This document shows, one piece after another, positions 34,978 through 44,477 of a stretch of 64,000 nucleotides of DNA; within the stretch, counting starts at the first letter, position 1; each line of letters opens with the position of its first letter. The stretch covers positions 62,001 to 126,000 of the forward strand of contig CAKQNS010000002.1 of NCBI GenBank assembly GCA_934255455.1, written 5' to 3'. The stretch comes from an uncultured Alphaproteobacteria bacterium (lineage in GTDB: Bacteria; Pseudomonadota; Alphaproteobacteria; Rs-D84). A program made the position numbers and the translations under genes. The notes under the pieces are model-generated. The model searched no databases. It had not been told where the DNA came from and was given only the letters and a program-made list of their open reading frames with translations.

Positions 34978-35670
34978 TTATTTCAATACCGAATTTCGTT
35001 TTATCCAATATTTTACAAAATCGGCCACAACCATACCGATAAACGCCCCAAATATAACATCGGTCGGCCAATGTGCCCCAATCGCCACACGCGACGCCCC
35101 AATAATTATTGCCAATGTCCATGTGAATGGCTTTATGCGCGGCGCCAACATTCCCAACATAACCAGCCCTGCAAATGTCGCAACCGTATGTCCCGATGGC
35201 ATTGAATTAAACGCCCATTCATTTGACATTGGGAAAAATCCGGTCATATCCAGTGCCTCGAAAAATATGGGACGGGCACGGCCGATAATAATCTTTAACG
35301 CCTTGGCAATAACAGATGCCGACAATACCGAACAGAACACGAAAAACGCATAACTTTTTTTAATTTTTGCAAAAAAATCAGTAAAAAATAATCGAAAGTC
35401 AAACTGATTTCTGTCATTTCGGAAACTTATGCCTGATTGTGCGACCTTTTTCCCATAAAAAGCGCACATCAAAACGAACGATGCAATTATCCACATTTTT
35501 GCATCAAACGCAACATCAAACAGCCCCCACAATTTGCAATTAAACCGCCGCATAAGCAAAAACAGCGGCTTATCAAACCACATGATTCCAGTTGCAACAA
35601 TCACGGCGACAACACCGGTACCCCACGCCAACCATTTCCATTTTAATTTATTATCTGGTGTTAAAAACAT
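34978..35670 (-). CDS. PAP2-family membrane phosphatase
   Basis: 230 residues, about six helices. All three PAP2 motifs are present: KIIIGRARP, PSGH and SRVAIGAHWPTD. Candidates include undecaprenyl-pyrophosphate phosphatase (BacA-independent type), phosphatidylglycerol-phosphate phosphatase, or lipid A 1-phosphatase; sequence alone does not decide. It lies 18 bases downstream of the S41-like gene and is probably cotranscribed with it. Confidence 0.9.
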   Translation of the reverse strand: MFLTPDNKLKWKWLAWGTGVVAVIVATGIMWFDKPLFLLMRRFNCKLWGLFDVAFDAKMWIIASFVLMCAFYGKKVAQSGISFRNDRNQFDFRLFFTDFFAKIKKSYAFFVFCSVLSASVIAKALKIIIGRARPIFFEALDMTGFFPMSNEWAFNSMPSGHTVATFAGLVMLGMLAPRIKPFTWTLAIIIGASRVAIGAHWPTDVIFGAFIGMVVADFVKYWIKRNSVLK

Positions 35671-35688
35671 TTATCCGCCCCCGTGGTG

Positions 35689-37203
35689 TTATTCCACTAT
35701 CAATTTATTGTAAACCTGTTTATCGGTCAAAATTTTTGCCGACACCGCCGCGGCCAACGCGTCCTCGTCGGTGCCATTGGTAATTGTTGGGCATCCTGCC
35801 CGAACCGCCGCCGCATCAACATTTGGCTCGTTGTTAAAATCGCGCGCGTTAAAATCGTTGTTTATTACATTCAAGAAAAACGCATCTTGCTGGGCACTGC
35901 TGCGAATATTAGACAGACATACAATCGGGAACACGCCACGGCCATCAATATTGCGCCCTGTTCCACTTTTAATAGATTTATTTAATAATTCCAATGCGCC
36001 GCCATCCGACAAATCAAGTCGCGTTGCAATACGTGCACGCCCCGCGGTTGGCGTTCCAACCAATACACCACGTTCATATTCATAGAATGCGGCGGCCAGT
36101 GCCTCGGCTGTGCCACGCGTTTGATCCGACACCAACACAACAACAGGCGCATTCGTCACCGCGTCACCACCCGGGACGACCTCGACCTGGTCGGCGGCGG
36201 TTTGAACAATTCGCATTACCGGACGTGCCCCAATGAACAGCCCCGCCAACTTTGCCGCCGCACGTTCATCATCACCCGTGGCCGCGCGCAAATCCAAAAT
36301 AATTCCGCCCAGGTTCGTATATGTTGCCAATGCCTCGTTCACTATTGATGCGGCATTATCCGACACATTGTGTACAACAATTTCCAACACATCGCCGGCA
36401 TCGGTCACCGGTGATGCGCGATGAACAACATCGGCATCCGCCAACACAACCGTTGCACGACGCAACACAACATCACGCGCGCCCGATGGCGTCAATAATT
36501 TCATTTTTAACGTGCCCGAATTAAACCCGGCAAAATCAGAATCCAATTCGCCATCGGAAATTTCCGAAATATCACGGCCATTTATTTCGGATATTAAATC
36601 GCCATCACTGATGCCGGCCGCATCTGCGGGCGAACCCTTGAACACGCCATTCACGCGCCATGCGCCACGCGAATCACGATACCCATTTAATCCAACACTT
36701 GTCAATATACGACCATCTTCATTTATTTCGGCCGCACGAGAATAAATATACCGACCATTTTCATCAATACCATGCATCAATCCATCAACCACTATTTGAT
36801 ATACAGTTGATTGCGATGCCGCACGCAGTGACGCATCGTATGCACGCAATTTCAAAACCAATGCTGTTGTGATTTCACCAAACGCGTTCCAATCATTTTC
36901 CGCGGGCCGCGGATAGTTTGCAATAATTTCGTCGTCCCATACCAAAACAACGCGTTGATCGGTCGCCGCAATATGCGCACGCGAATTCAAATTTTCCAAA
37001 CTTTCAATCGCAACATTTATATTTTTACCAGCCCACTTTACACTGTCCAATTTTTCATAAATGTCGGCAAATGTTTTGGACATATCAAAAACAGACAATC
37101 CGTCCTGAACCGGCTCATCATCAAAAAACAGGCTGTCCGCCGCATACCCAGGCACCATCACCAGGCTGAAACACAACATTAAAATTATTTGTTTTAATCT
37201 CAT
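35689..37203 (-). CDS. S41 (CTP)-like protein lacking the catalytic dyad
   Basis: 504 residues. Signal peptide MRLKQIILMLCFSLVMVPGYA-A; a PDZ domain (GVFKGSPADAAGISDGDLISEINGRD) followed by the S41 core (VVLVSDQTRGTAEALAAAF ... GTPTAGRARIA). In active C-terminal processing proteases the nucleophile is Ser in ASASEI and the base Lys in TFGKG; here these positions read GTAEA and TAGRA, that is Ala and Arg. The protein is therefore probably a non-catalytic relative that binds peptides. It is preceded by secF and followed by a PAP2 gene. Confidence 0.85.
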   Translation of the reverse strand: MRLKQIILMLCFSLVMVPGYAADSLFFDDEPVQDGLSVFDMSKTFADIYEKLDSVKWAGKNINVAIESLENLNSRAHIAATDQRVVLVWDDEIIANYPRPAENDWNAFGEITTALVLKLRAYDASLRAASQSTVYQIVVDGLMHGIDENGRYIYSRAAEINEDGRILTSVGLNGYRDSRGAWRVNGVFKGSPADAAGISDGDLISEINGRDISEISDGELDSDFAGFNSGTLKMKLLTPSGARDVVLRRATVVLADADVVHRASPVTDAGDVLEIVVHNVSDNAASIVNEALATYTNLGGIILDLRAATGDDERAAAKLAGLFIGARPVMRIVQTAADQVEVVPGGDAVTNAPVVVLVSDQTRGTAEALAAAFYEYERGVLVGTPTAGRARIATRLDLSDGGALELLNKSIKSGTGRNIDGRGVFPIVCLSNIRSSAQQDAFFLNVINNDFNARDFNNEPNVDAAAVRAGCPTITNGTDEDALAAAVSAKILTDKQVYNKLIVE

Positions 37204-37232
37204 ACCTATCCCCCCTGGTGATGGTTAATATA

Positions 37233-38096
37233 TCAATACTTCGTGTCACGCAAATTAAAGTGATACAAAATAACATTAGAAATATAAATACTGGTCAATG
37301 TACCCATCACGACCGAGAATGTCATTGCAATCGCAAATTCTTGCAACATCACCCCGCCCCAGAAATACAAACCGACCATTGCCAATATTGTCGACAAACT
37401 GGTCATAATTGTACGATGCAACATTTCATTGACCGACAAATCAATCAGTTCTGTCATTGGCATCTTGTGATATTTTTTGATGTTTTCATCAATACGGTCA
37501 TAATTTACAACCTTGTCATTGATGGAATAACCAATACCCATCAAAATAACCGCGATGGACGTCTGGTTAAATTCCAGACCAGTCACGGAAAAGAATCCAA
37601 ACATCAAAATAAAGTCCAAAACCAGCGATACAAATGAACCAACCGCATACCCACCGCGATAGCGAATCCAGATGTACACACTCATCAACACAAACGATAC
37701 CAGAATCGCCAAAATACCACCGCGAACCAATTCGCCACCGATTTTTGGTCCAACGATTTGAACCTGTGAATATTGTACCTTGTCGCCCAGAATCTGTTTA
37801 ATTTCGGCAACACGCGTATTTTGTTGTGCATCAGTTGCCCCCTTGGGCAGGCCAACGCGAATCAAGATGGAATCATTGTCCACAGATTGCAATTCTGGAC
37901 TGAACGCAGACAGGTCACTGCGCATCTTGTCAATCGTATAGTTGGCTTCGATGGGTTTTACCTCCATCGAAATACCACCAGCAAAGTCAATGCCGTAATT
38001 CAACCCATGTGTCAACAACGACACAATTGACAATGCAACCAAAATCCCAGAAACCCAGTACGACAGTTTCCGATATTTCATAAAATGGAATTTCAT
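37233..38096 (-). CDS. secF: Protein-export membrane protein SecF
   Basis: 287 residues with six helices and the conserved NYGIDFAGG near residue 33 and YSINDKVVNYDRIDEN in the membrane part. It works with SecD and YajC to pull exported proteins through SecYEG using the proton gradient. AAGGG lies 7 bases before ATG 38096, inside the secD 3' region; this start is preferred over 38132. Confidence 0.96.
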   Translation of the reverse strand: MKFHFMKYRKLSYWVSGILVALSIVSLLTHGLNYGIDFAGGISMEVKPIEANYTIDKMRSDLSAFSPELQSVDNDSILIRVGLPKGATDAQQNTRVAEIKQILGDKVQYSQVQIVGPKIGGELVRGGILAILVSFVLMSVYIWIRYRGGYAVGSFVSLVLDFILMFGFFSVTGLEFNQTSIAVILMGIGYSINDKVVNYDRIDENIKKYHKMPMTELIDLSVNEMLHRTIMTSLSTILAMVGLYFWGGVMLQEFAIAMTFSVVMGTLTSIYISNVILYHFNLRDTKY

Positions 38097-38109
38097 AACA
38101 TAACCCTTT

Positions 38110-39669
38110 TTATTTATTTTTAATGTAACCAATCTTTTTATTTTTGCCGTTCATATACCAGTCAATCAACACACGCGACAACATCAGGCATGTGAACAGT
38201 GTAGTAATAACACCAATCGACAATGTGACCGCAAACCCGCGAATTGGGCCCGCACCAAACTGGAACAAAATCAAACTGCAAATCAGGTTCGTCAGGTTAC
38301 CGTCCATAACGGTCTTGATCGAACGCGTAAAGCCCAAATCAACTGCGCGCAGTGTTGGGACGCCTTCGCGAACCTCGTCACGAATACGTTCAAACGGCAG
38401 AATATTTGCGTCAACCGCCATACCCAGCGTTAACACAATACCCGCAATCCCCGGCAACGTCAGCGTCGCACCCAAGAATGCAGATATACCAATAATCATG
38501 GCCAAATTCACCATCAAAACAATGTCCGCTATTAACCCAAACGTACGATACGCAACCAGCATAAACAGAATTACGAACAATACACCAACCGCCGACCCAA
38601 CGCGCCCTGCCTCAATCGCATCTGCGCCCAGACCCGCACCAACCGTGCGTTCTTCGATAACCTGTAATGGTGCCGGCAATGCGCCCGACCGCAACAGAAC
38701 AGCCAAATCTTTGGCCCCCTGTAATGTGAACCCGCCAGAAATCTGGCCACGCCCGCCTGGGATTGGTTCACGAATTGTTGGGGCAGACAAAACCTTGCCA
38801 TCTAAAACAATCGCGAAACGTTCGTTGACGTGTTCTGTGGTCAGACGCGCAAACTTGCGTGCACCAGTTGCATCAAACGCCGTTGTCACAACAGGCATAT
38901 TGTTTTGGTCAAAATCGGCCTGTGAATCTTTTAATGATTCACCCGACACCTCAACCCTGGTATAGACCGGAATCAATTGCTGTGGTGCATCAATCAACGG
39001 CAAAAATTGTGTGCCATTGGGCGCACGACCAGACGCTATTTGTTCGGCCGATACACTTTCATTTACCAAATGGAATGTCATTTTTGCGGTTTGACCAATC
39101 AATTCTTTGATATGTTCCGGATTGTCAACGCCCGGTAATTGAATCAAGATATATTTGCCGCCCTGGGATTGAATTGACGGTTCTTTGGTCCCCAGCGCAT
39201 CAATACGACGACGTACAATTTCAATACTGCGCGCCAACGCATCTTGAACCATTTCATTTTTCTGTTTTTCAGAATACGCCAATGTTATTGTGCGACCCGA
39301 CGATGAAATATCAACCGATGTCCCCAGTACGTTTTTCAACCGGCCCTTGGCACGCGAAACATCTGCATCATCGCGAACAATCAACGATACAATACCGTCA
39401 TTATTACGCAAATTTGAAAAACGAATGACACCCTTGTCGCGGTCAATCAACGCGGCGCGCGCTTCGTCATACAGTTGTGCTGCTTTTTCTTGGAACATGG
39501 TGTTTGTGTCCACTTCCAATAATAACTGTGCGCCGCCTTTCAAATCCAAACCCAATGGAATTGGACGCGCCCATGACGGGAAATACGGCGCCAATGTCGG
39601 CGACATTGTCGGCACGGCCAACAGCACGCAAAACACCGCAGTAAATATGATTGCCAATTTTTTCAACAT
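38110..39669 (-). CDS. secD: Protein-export membrane protein SecD
   Basis: 519 residues. One N-terminal helix, then GLDLKGGAQLLLEVD, the P1 periplasmic domain, and five C-terminal helices with VLTLGMAVDANILPFERIRDE. AAGGG lies 7 bases before ATG 39669 (MLKKLAII); a GTG two codons upstream is the alternative. It follows yajC by 11 bases, giving the classical yajC-secD-secF order. Confidence 0.97.
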   Translation of the reverse strand: MLKKLAIIFTAVFCVLLAVPTMSPTLAPYFPSWARPIPLGLDLKGGAQLLLEVDTNTMFQEKAAQLYDEARAALIDRDKGVIRFSNLRNNDGIVSLIVRDDADVSRAKGRLKNVLGTSVDISSSGRTITLAYSEKQKNEMVQDALARSIEIVRRRIDALGTKEPSIQSQGGKYILIQLPGVDNPEHIKELIGQTAKMTFHLVNESVSAEQIASGRAPNGTQFLPLIDAPQQLIPVYTRVEVSGESLKDSQADFDQNNMPVVTTAFDATGARKFARLTTEHVNERFAIVLDGKVLSAPTIREPIPGGRGQISGGFTLQGAKDLAVLLRSGALPAPLQVIEERTVGAGLGADAIEAGRVGSAVGVLFVILFMLVAYRTFGLIADIVLMVNLAMIIGISAFLGATLTLPGIAGIVLTLGMAVDANILPFERIRDEVREGVPTLRAVDLGFTRSIKTVMDGNLTNLICSLILFQFGAGPIRGFAVTLSIGVITTLFTCLMLSRVLIDWYMNGKNKKIGYIKNK

Positions 39670-39680
39670 TTCCACACCCT

Positions 39681-39980
39681 TTATTCAACACTTGCAACGG
39701 CGTTTTTGTTTACTTCTATAACAACGCCCTTGGCCACTTCCATTTCAATGGTTTTGTCATTTATTTTTTTAATTTTACCGTAAATTCCGGCCGCCATCAC
39801 ACGATTGCCAACCTTTAACGAATCCAACATTTTCTGATATTCTGCCATTCTGCGCTTATTAGGACGCACCATAAATATGTATATGATTGCAAATATCACA
39901 ATGCAGTACAACAACATTCCAAACCAATCGCCATTTGGCGCCGGCGTGGTGTTTGCAACAACTACGGCTGTTTCTTCCAT
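39681..39980 (-). CDS. yajC: Preprotein translocase subunit YajC
   Basis: 99 residues. A single helix (GMLLYCIVIFAIIYIFMV) followed by RPNKRRMAEYQKMLDSLKVGNRV, the YajC signature. A strong ribosome binding site (AAGGAGA) precedes the ATG. First gene of the yajC-secDF operon. Confidence 0.95.
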   Translation of the reverse strand: MEETAVVVANTTPAPNGDWFGMLLYCIVIFAIIYIFMVRPNKRRMAEYQKMLDSLKVGNRVMAAGIYGKIKKINDKTIEMEVAKGVVIEVNKNAVASVE

Positions 39981-40071
39981 ATTATTTTCTCCTTGGTGTT
40001 TATTATGGTTGCCAGAATAGTAAAAAAAAACGCCAGTGTCCAGGCAAAAAACAATGAATTCAACCCGTTAT

Positions 40072-41823
40072 TTATATGCGTTCAAACCAGGCATCCATAT
40101 CAACAATCGGAATAAATTTGTATACTGGACGCCCATGATTACATTCGCCGCCCCGCTCGGTCCGTTCTATTTCACGCAACAAGGCATCACAACTGGCCAT
40201 ATCCAACGTCAATCCGGCGCGAACACTGTGGTGACACGCATAATTTGCCAATTTCAAATGCAGTTTTTCGTTCAATTGTGACGAATGCCCGTTGGCGCGA
40301 ACCTCGTCCGCGATGTCGTGCATCAGCGTGTGCCAATCCATGTCCCAATCGGCAGGCTTTTCAAAAATGGCAATTGCATCATCGCCAAAGGCATCAACAT
40401 GCAGCCCCGCCCCACGCATTTCATCAGCAATGGTCAACACCGCCGCAACATCATCTGGCCGCAGGTTTATAACAATTGGGGTCAACAACGGCTGGGATTT
40501 TATTGCATGCCGGCGCAGGCGTTCATACGTAATGCGTTCATGCGCAGCATGCTGGTCGACCACCACCAAATTATCGCCCGATTGTGCCAATATATATTTA
40601 TTGCCAATTTGCCCAATCACACGTCCCAATGGCATATCAGACAGTGTTGGCGACGCATTATCAACCGCCACCGCATCGGGTTGCGAAACCGGTGCATTAG
40701 AGTGCGCGAATATATTATTTAATTCCGCCATTTCTGCCGCCGATTTCGGCTGGCAAACATGGGCGGCAACCATTACGCCGGGTGTTGTCACATGCGGCAT
40801 GGCAAATTGCGTTGGAACATGGTGCGCAACATCTATATTGGGCGCCTTTACCATAGTTTGCGACAACGCATCCCGCAAAGATTTAATGATAAACCCGCGC
40901 ACATGCGCCGGTTCCAGAAAATGAACCTCGGTCTTGGCGGGGGAAACATTCACATCAACACTGCGCGGCGGGACGGTCAAATACAGCGCGCACAGTGGAA
41001 ATTCACGCGCGTGCATAACATCCATATATGCCGCACGCAATGCACCAACCAAAACCTTGTCTTTTACTGGACGGCCATTTACAAATAAATATTGATCAAC
41101 CGATGAAGCGCGACGCAATGTCGGTTCCGATATAAACCCATGCAGTTCCAATCCACCCGTGGTCGTACTGTGCGCGGAAACCGCAATCATACGGCCCGCA
41201 ACATCATCGCCCATAACCGCAACAATTCGGTCGGACAAATCCTGGTTTTTCGGAAAACGCCATTTATTATTTAATGTAAAGCCAACATCCGAGCGCGCCA
41301 TGGCCAAACGCCGCACAACATCCAAAACAGAAATCATTTCGGCGCGATCACCACGCAAAAATTTCAATCGCGCGGGCGTACGCGCAAATAAATTCGCCAC
41401 ACGAATTCGCGTGCCAGATTCCCAATCAGATGGTCGAATATCACCACTGTTGGTATCCAACCGCCACCCGTTTGCCTCCGCACCATTGCATGTATCAATC
41501 GTCATATCAGACACCGATGCGATTGATGGTAATGCTTCGCCCCGGAAACCCATAAAATTGATGTTTAACAAATCGTCATCGGGTAATTTTGATGTTGCGT
41601 GCCGCTGGATACACCGTGCCAAGTCATCACGCGACATTCCCCCACCATTATCAATAACCGAAATCAGTGTGCGCCCGCCATCAATAACATCAATCACAAT
41701 TTGGTCGGCCCCGGCATCCAGCGCATTTTCGATTAATTCTTTGACAACGCTGGCGGGGCGTTCAACAACCTCGCCGGCGGCGATTTGATTTATCAAAAAA
41801 TCGGGCAAAACGCGTACAGGCAT
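40072..41823 (-). CDS. mutL: DNA mismatch repair protein MutL
   Basis: 583 residues. The GHKL ATPase motifs LIENALDAGADQI, DNGGGMS and GFRGEALPSIASV are present. The C-terminal domain carries DQHAAHERITYE, the endonuclease motif DQHA(x)2E(x)4E of MutL proteins that nick DNA themselves, consistent with the absence of MutH in alphaproteobacteria. It lies 6 bases downstream of greA. Confidence 0.96.
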   Translation of the reverse strand: MPVRVLPDFLINQIAAGEVVERPASVVKELIENALDAGADQIVIDVIDGGRTLISVIDNGGGMSRDDLARCIQRHATSKLPDDDLLNINFMGFRGEALPSIASVSDMTIDTCNGAEANGWRLDTNSGDIRPSDWESGTRIRVANLFARTPARLKFLRGDRAEMISVLDVVRRLAMARSDVGFTLNNKWRFPKNQDLSDRIVAVMGDDVAGRMIAVSAHSTTTGGLELHGFISEPTLRRASSVDQYLFVNGRPVKDKVLVGALRAAYMDVMHAREFPLCALYLTVPPRSVDVNVSPAKTEVHFLEPAHVRGFIIKSLRDALSQTMVKAPNIDVAHHVPTQFAMPHVTTPGVMVAAHVCQPKSAAEMAELNNIFAHSNAPVSQPDAVAVDNASPTLSDMPLGRVIGQIGNKYILAQSGDNLVVVDQHAAHERITYERLRRHAIKSQPLLTPIVINLRPDDVAAVLTIADEMRGAGLHVDAFGDDAIAIFEKPADWDMDWHTLMHDIADEVRANGHSSQLNEKLHLKLANYACHHSVRAGLTLDMASCDALLREIERTERGGECNHGRPVYKFIPIVDMDAWFERI

Positions 41824-41829
41824 ATTTTA

Positions 41830-42300
41830 TTATTCTTTGAATTTAACATCCAAAATTTCAAATTCTTTTTCACCGGACGGCAATTTAACAACGCAAGTAT
41901 CGCCCACACAGCGACCAATCATCGCGCGTCCAACCGGCGATGTACATGAAATCACCTGTTTGCCATCAGATTCAATATCCGACAAAATCCGGCATTGCAT
42001 ACGGTTGCCATCTTCGTCTTCGGCAACAACGCGCGCACCAAACACAACACGGTCGCCCGACAATGAATCGATGTCAATAATCGCGGCGTTTTCGATTACA
42101 CCCTCGATAAACTGAATGCGTTTATCAATCTGGCGTTGTTTTTCCTTGGCCGCGCTGTAATCGGCATTTTCAGACAAATCGCCCAGCGACCGCGCCCATT
42201 GCACGGTTTTCAATATTTCTGGGCGTTGAACTTCCTTTAAATCTTTTAATTCTTTGACCAGAGAATCAAATCCCTGGCGTGAAATTGGTCTTTTTTCCAT
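41830..42300 (-). CDS. greA: Transcription elongation factor GreA
   Basis: 156 residues. The N-terminal coiled coil (RPEILKTVQWARSLGDLSENADYSAAKEKQ) and the C-terminal FKBP-like domain (SPVGRAMIGRCVGD) match GreA, which rescues backtracked RNA polymerase. It precedes mutL in the same transcript. Confidence 0.96.
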   Translation of the reverse strand: MEKRPISRQGFDSLVKELKDLKEVQRPEILKTVQWARSLGDLSENADYSAAKEKQRQIDKRIQFIEGVIENAAIIDIDSLSGDRVVFGARVVAEDEDGNRMQCRILSDIESDGKQVISCTSPVGRAMIGRCVGDTCVVKLPSGEKEFEILDVKFKE

Positions 42301-42352
42301 TTTATCGTTCCTGTATTTTTAGTACCCAAAATTATAAGCATTCATTTTAATT

Positions 42353-42381
42353 TTGCAATTATCAAATCAACACTGTATACT
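42353..42381 (+). promoter_or_regulatory. Promoter of the lptG operon
   Basis: -35 TTGCAA, 17-base spacer, -10 TATACT, 22 bases before the lptG ATG. Confidence 0.7.
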
Positions 42382-42403
42382 TTTTTAATTGGAATAATTA
42401 AAT

Positions 42404-43462
42404 ATGTTGAAAACAAGTATTTTGACCCGATTTTTGATGCGCCGCTTTTTCGGGGGCGTTGGGTTGGTTATGTTGGTCGTATGCGGCATTATTTTTGCCG
42501 TCACATTTGTAGAGCGTCTGCCATCTAATCCTGGGGCGATGGCGGCATTGATGGACGCGTGGACGCGTCTGTTGGAATATGTGCCCCTGTTTTTGCCACT
42601 GGCGGTGTTTATGGGGACACTGTTGGCATCATATAATCTGACCCGATCCAGCGAAAGCATCATTGTCGCCAGTGCTGGCATGTCACCATACCAGGCGGCG
42701 CGGCCATTTTTGGTTGGTGCGGCGTTGATTGGAATTTTTGCTGCAACCGTCATCAATCCGTATTCGGTCGAACTCAGCAACCGTAAAATCACATCGGACC
42801 ACCTGCAATTGATTGACGGGGCAATTTGGTTGCGTGAATCATCTGATGATGGTTTTATAACAATGAACGCCAAAAATATGCACAAAGACGGCGCTGCGTT
42901 GTTATTTGAAGACGCGACAATTTATGTTCAAAATGCATCATTCAAAATTATCAATCGGGTTGAATCAAAACGCGTGACATTGTCCGACGATGGCCTGTCG
43001 GCACAACGTGCAAATATATGGGACGAAAACGGCGCCGAAACCCGACGCGATTGGGCCGCAAAAACGCGTTTAACCCCACGCACGGTTTTGGACCGGTATC
43101 TGCAACCAGACCAGATTTCATTTTGGCAATTGCCGGCGTTTATCAAGAAAATGCAGGCAATCGGTGCACCAGTGCGTGGTCACCTGGTTCAGTTTTGGAC
43201 ACTGCTGTTTTTGCCATTGTCGTTGATAGCGATGGCGACATTAGGCGTTGCGTTTTCACAAACGCGCCAACGTCGTAATTACAGTTTTGGCACTAAATTT
43301 GCATTGGGTGTTATGACATGTTTTGCCCTATATTTTATAACAAATATGTTTAACGCGTTGGGGGCAACGGGCGCATTGCCAGCAATATTGGCAATTGTTG
43401 CACCGCAATTGATTATAATTGCCGCCGCCGCAACATTTATTGCCAGTTTTGATACAATTTAA
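42404..43462 (+). CDS. lptG: LPS export permease LptG (YjgP/YjgQ family)
   Basis: 352 residues. Three N-terminal and three C-terminal helices around a periplasmic beta-jellyroll domain, the LptF/G architecture. VTFVERL in helix 1 and the TRSSESIIVASAGMSPYQ cytoplasmic helix favour LptG over LptF. It moves lipopolysaccharide from the inner membrane with LptBF and LptC. First gene of an operon with a micro-protein, a Xer recombinase and a J-domain gene. LptF is not in the window. Confidence 0.88.
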   Translation: MLKTSILTRFLMRRFFGGVGLVMLVVCGIIFAVTFVERLPSNPGAMAALMDAWTRLLEYVPLFLPLAVFMGTLLASYNLTRSSESIIVASAGMSPYQAARPFLVGAALIGIFAATVINPYSVELSNRKITSDHLQLIDGAIWLRESSDDGFITMNAKNMHKDGAALLFEDATIYVQNASFKIINRVESKRVTLSDDGLSAQRANIWDENGAETRRDWAAKTRLTPRTVLDRYLQPDQISFWQLPAFIKKMQAIGAPVRGHLVQFWTLLFLPLSLIAMATLGVAFSQTRQRRNYSFGTKFALGVMTCFALYFITNMFNALGATGALPAILAIVAPQLIIIAAAATFIASFDTI

Positions 43463-43473
43463 CGGGGGTAAAA

Positions 43474-43611
43474 ATGCCACTGCGCAACAAACAGAAAAAT
43501 ACTTTACGCAATAAAATAATTATATGGTCACTGGTTGTGATTCTGGTGGCGTTGATGATAATATCATTTTCCGCCCCACATAATGTCACCGAAATAGTTT
43601 TATACCCATGA
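43474..43611 (+). CDS. Single-pass membrane micro-protein
   Basis: 45 residues (start MPLRNKQKNTLRNK): a basic N-terminus, one helix (IIIWSLVVILVALMIISF) and a short periplasmic tail ending EIVLYP. A ribosome binding site (GGGGG) precedes the ATG, and the TGA overlaps the Xer ATG by 3 bases (ATGA), so translation is coupled. No family recognised. It could assist LptFG or be a regulator. Confidence 0.7.
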   Translation: MPLRNKQKNTLRNKIIIWSLVVILVALMIISFSAPHNVTEIVLYP

Positions 43612-44477
43612 ATTATATAGAAATATTTTTAGAGGCCCTGGCCGCCGAAAAGGGACGCAGTGCAAAAACACTGGAAAGTTATGGCGCCGACCTGCGCGCT
43701 GCAGATGCGGCGTTGCCTGGCGGGCTGATGTCGGCAACTGCAACGGACATCCAGGGGTATTTGTCATCCCTGCCTGATCGCGCATCATCAATTGCGCGCC
43801 ATGCCAGCGCACTGCGTGGGTTCTATAAATTTTTAATGTTGGAAAAAATCATTACTGAAAATCCGGCGGCAAATTTGGAATTGCCGAAACGGGCGCGGCC
43901 ACTGCCCAAATTTTTATCGGTCGAAGAAATAGAATTATTGATTTCATCGGCGGGCGATGTAAAAAATGCAACCCGTTTGCGCGCAATGATTGAATTGGTT
44001 TATGCATCGGGATTGCGCGTGTCGGAACTGTGCGAATTACCATTGACGGCAATTCTGGGCGATAAATTATTGATTCATGGCAAGGGCGCCAAGGAACGAA
44101 TTGTCCCAATGCATGCTGGCGCGGTTGCGGCATTGAACAAATGGTTGGATATACGCGACGACGAAAAATCAAAATATGTGTTTCCGTCTGGCGGCGCGTC
44201 TGGCCACATAACCCGCGACGGATTTTTCAAGATACTGAAAAAATGTGCGGTTTTGGCCGGCATTGACCCGCACCGCGTGTCACCACACGTGTTGCGCCAT
44301 TCGTTTGCGTCACACTTGCTGGCCGGTGGGGCGAACCTGCGCGCGATACAAACCATGCTGGGGCACGAGGATATTTCCACAACGCAAATTTACACGCATG
44401 TAATGCCGGAACAATTACGCGAAACAATGCAAATGCACCACCCACTGGGGCACGCAAAATCAATGGATGATAAATAA
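43608..44477 (+). CDS. Tyrosine recombinase XerC/XerD
   Basis: 289 residues. N-terminal SAM-like domain and the catalytic residues: Arg in ASGLRVSEL, Lys in HGKGAKERIVPMH, HxxR in HVLRHSFASHL, His in LGHEDIS and the Tyr nucleophile in TTQIYTH. It resolves chromosome dimers at dif together with FtsK, which is also in this window. Which of XerC or XerD it is cannot be settled here, though the closing sequence resembles XerD. Confidence 0.94.
   Translation: MNYIEIFLEALAAEKGRSAKTLESYGADLRAADAALPGGLMSATATDIQGYLSSLPDRASSIARHASALRGFYKFLMLEKIITENPAANLELPKRARPLPKFLSVEEIELLISSAGDVKNATRLRAMIELVYASGLRVSELCELPLTAILGDKLLIHGKGAKERIVPMHAGAVAALNKWLDIRDDEKSKYVFPSGGASGHITRDGFFKILKKCAVLAGIDPHRVSPHVLRHSFASHLLAGGANLRAIQTMLGHEDISTTQIYTHVMPEQLRETMQMHHPLGHAKSMDDK

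Noticed and set aside
38144..38965. 273-codon plus-strand frame opposite secD
   Set aside because: Antisense to a clearly conserved gene, no ribosome binding site, low-complexity Arg/Ser/Pro content.
40022..40060. Terminator between yajC and mutL
   Set aside because: A run of T follows a GCC/GGC stem on the minus strand, but the stem is only about three pairs; too weak to list.
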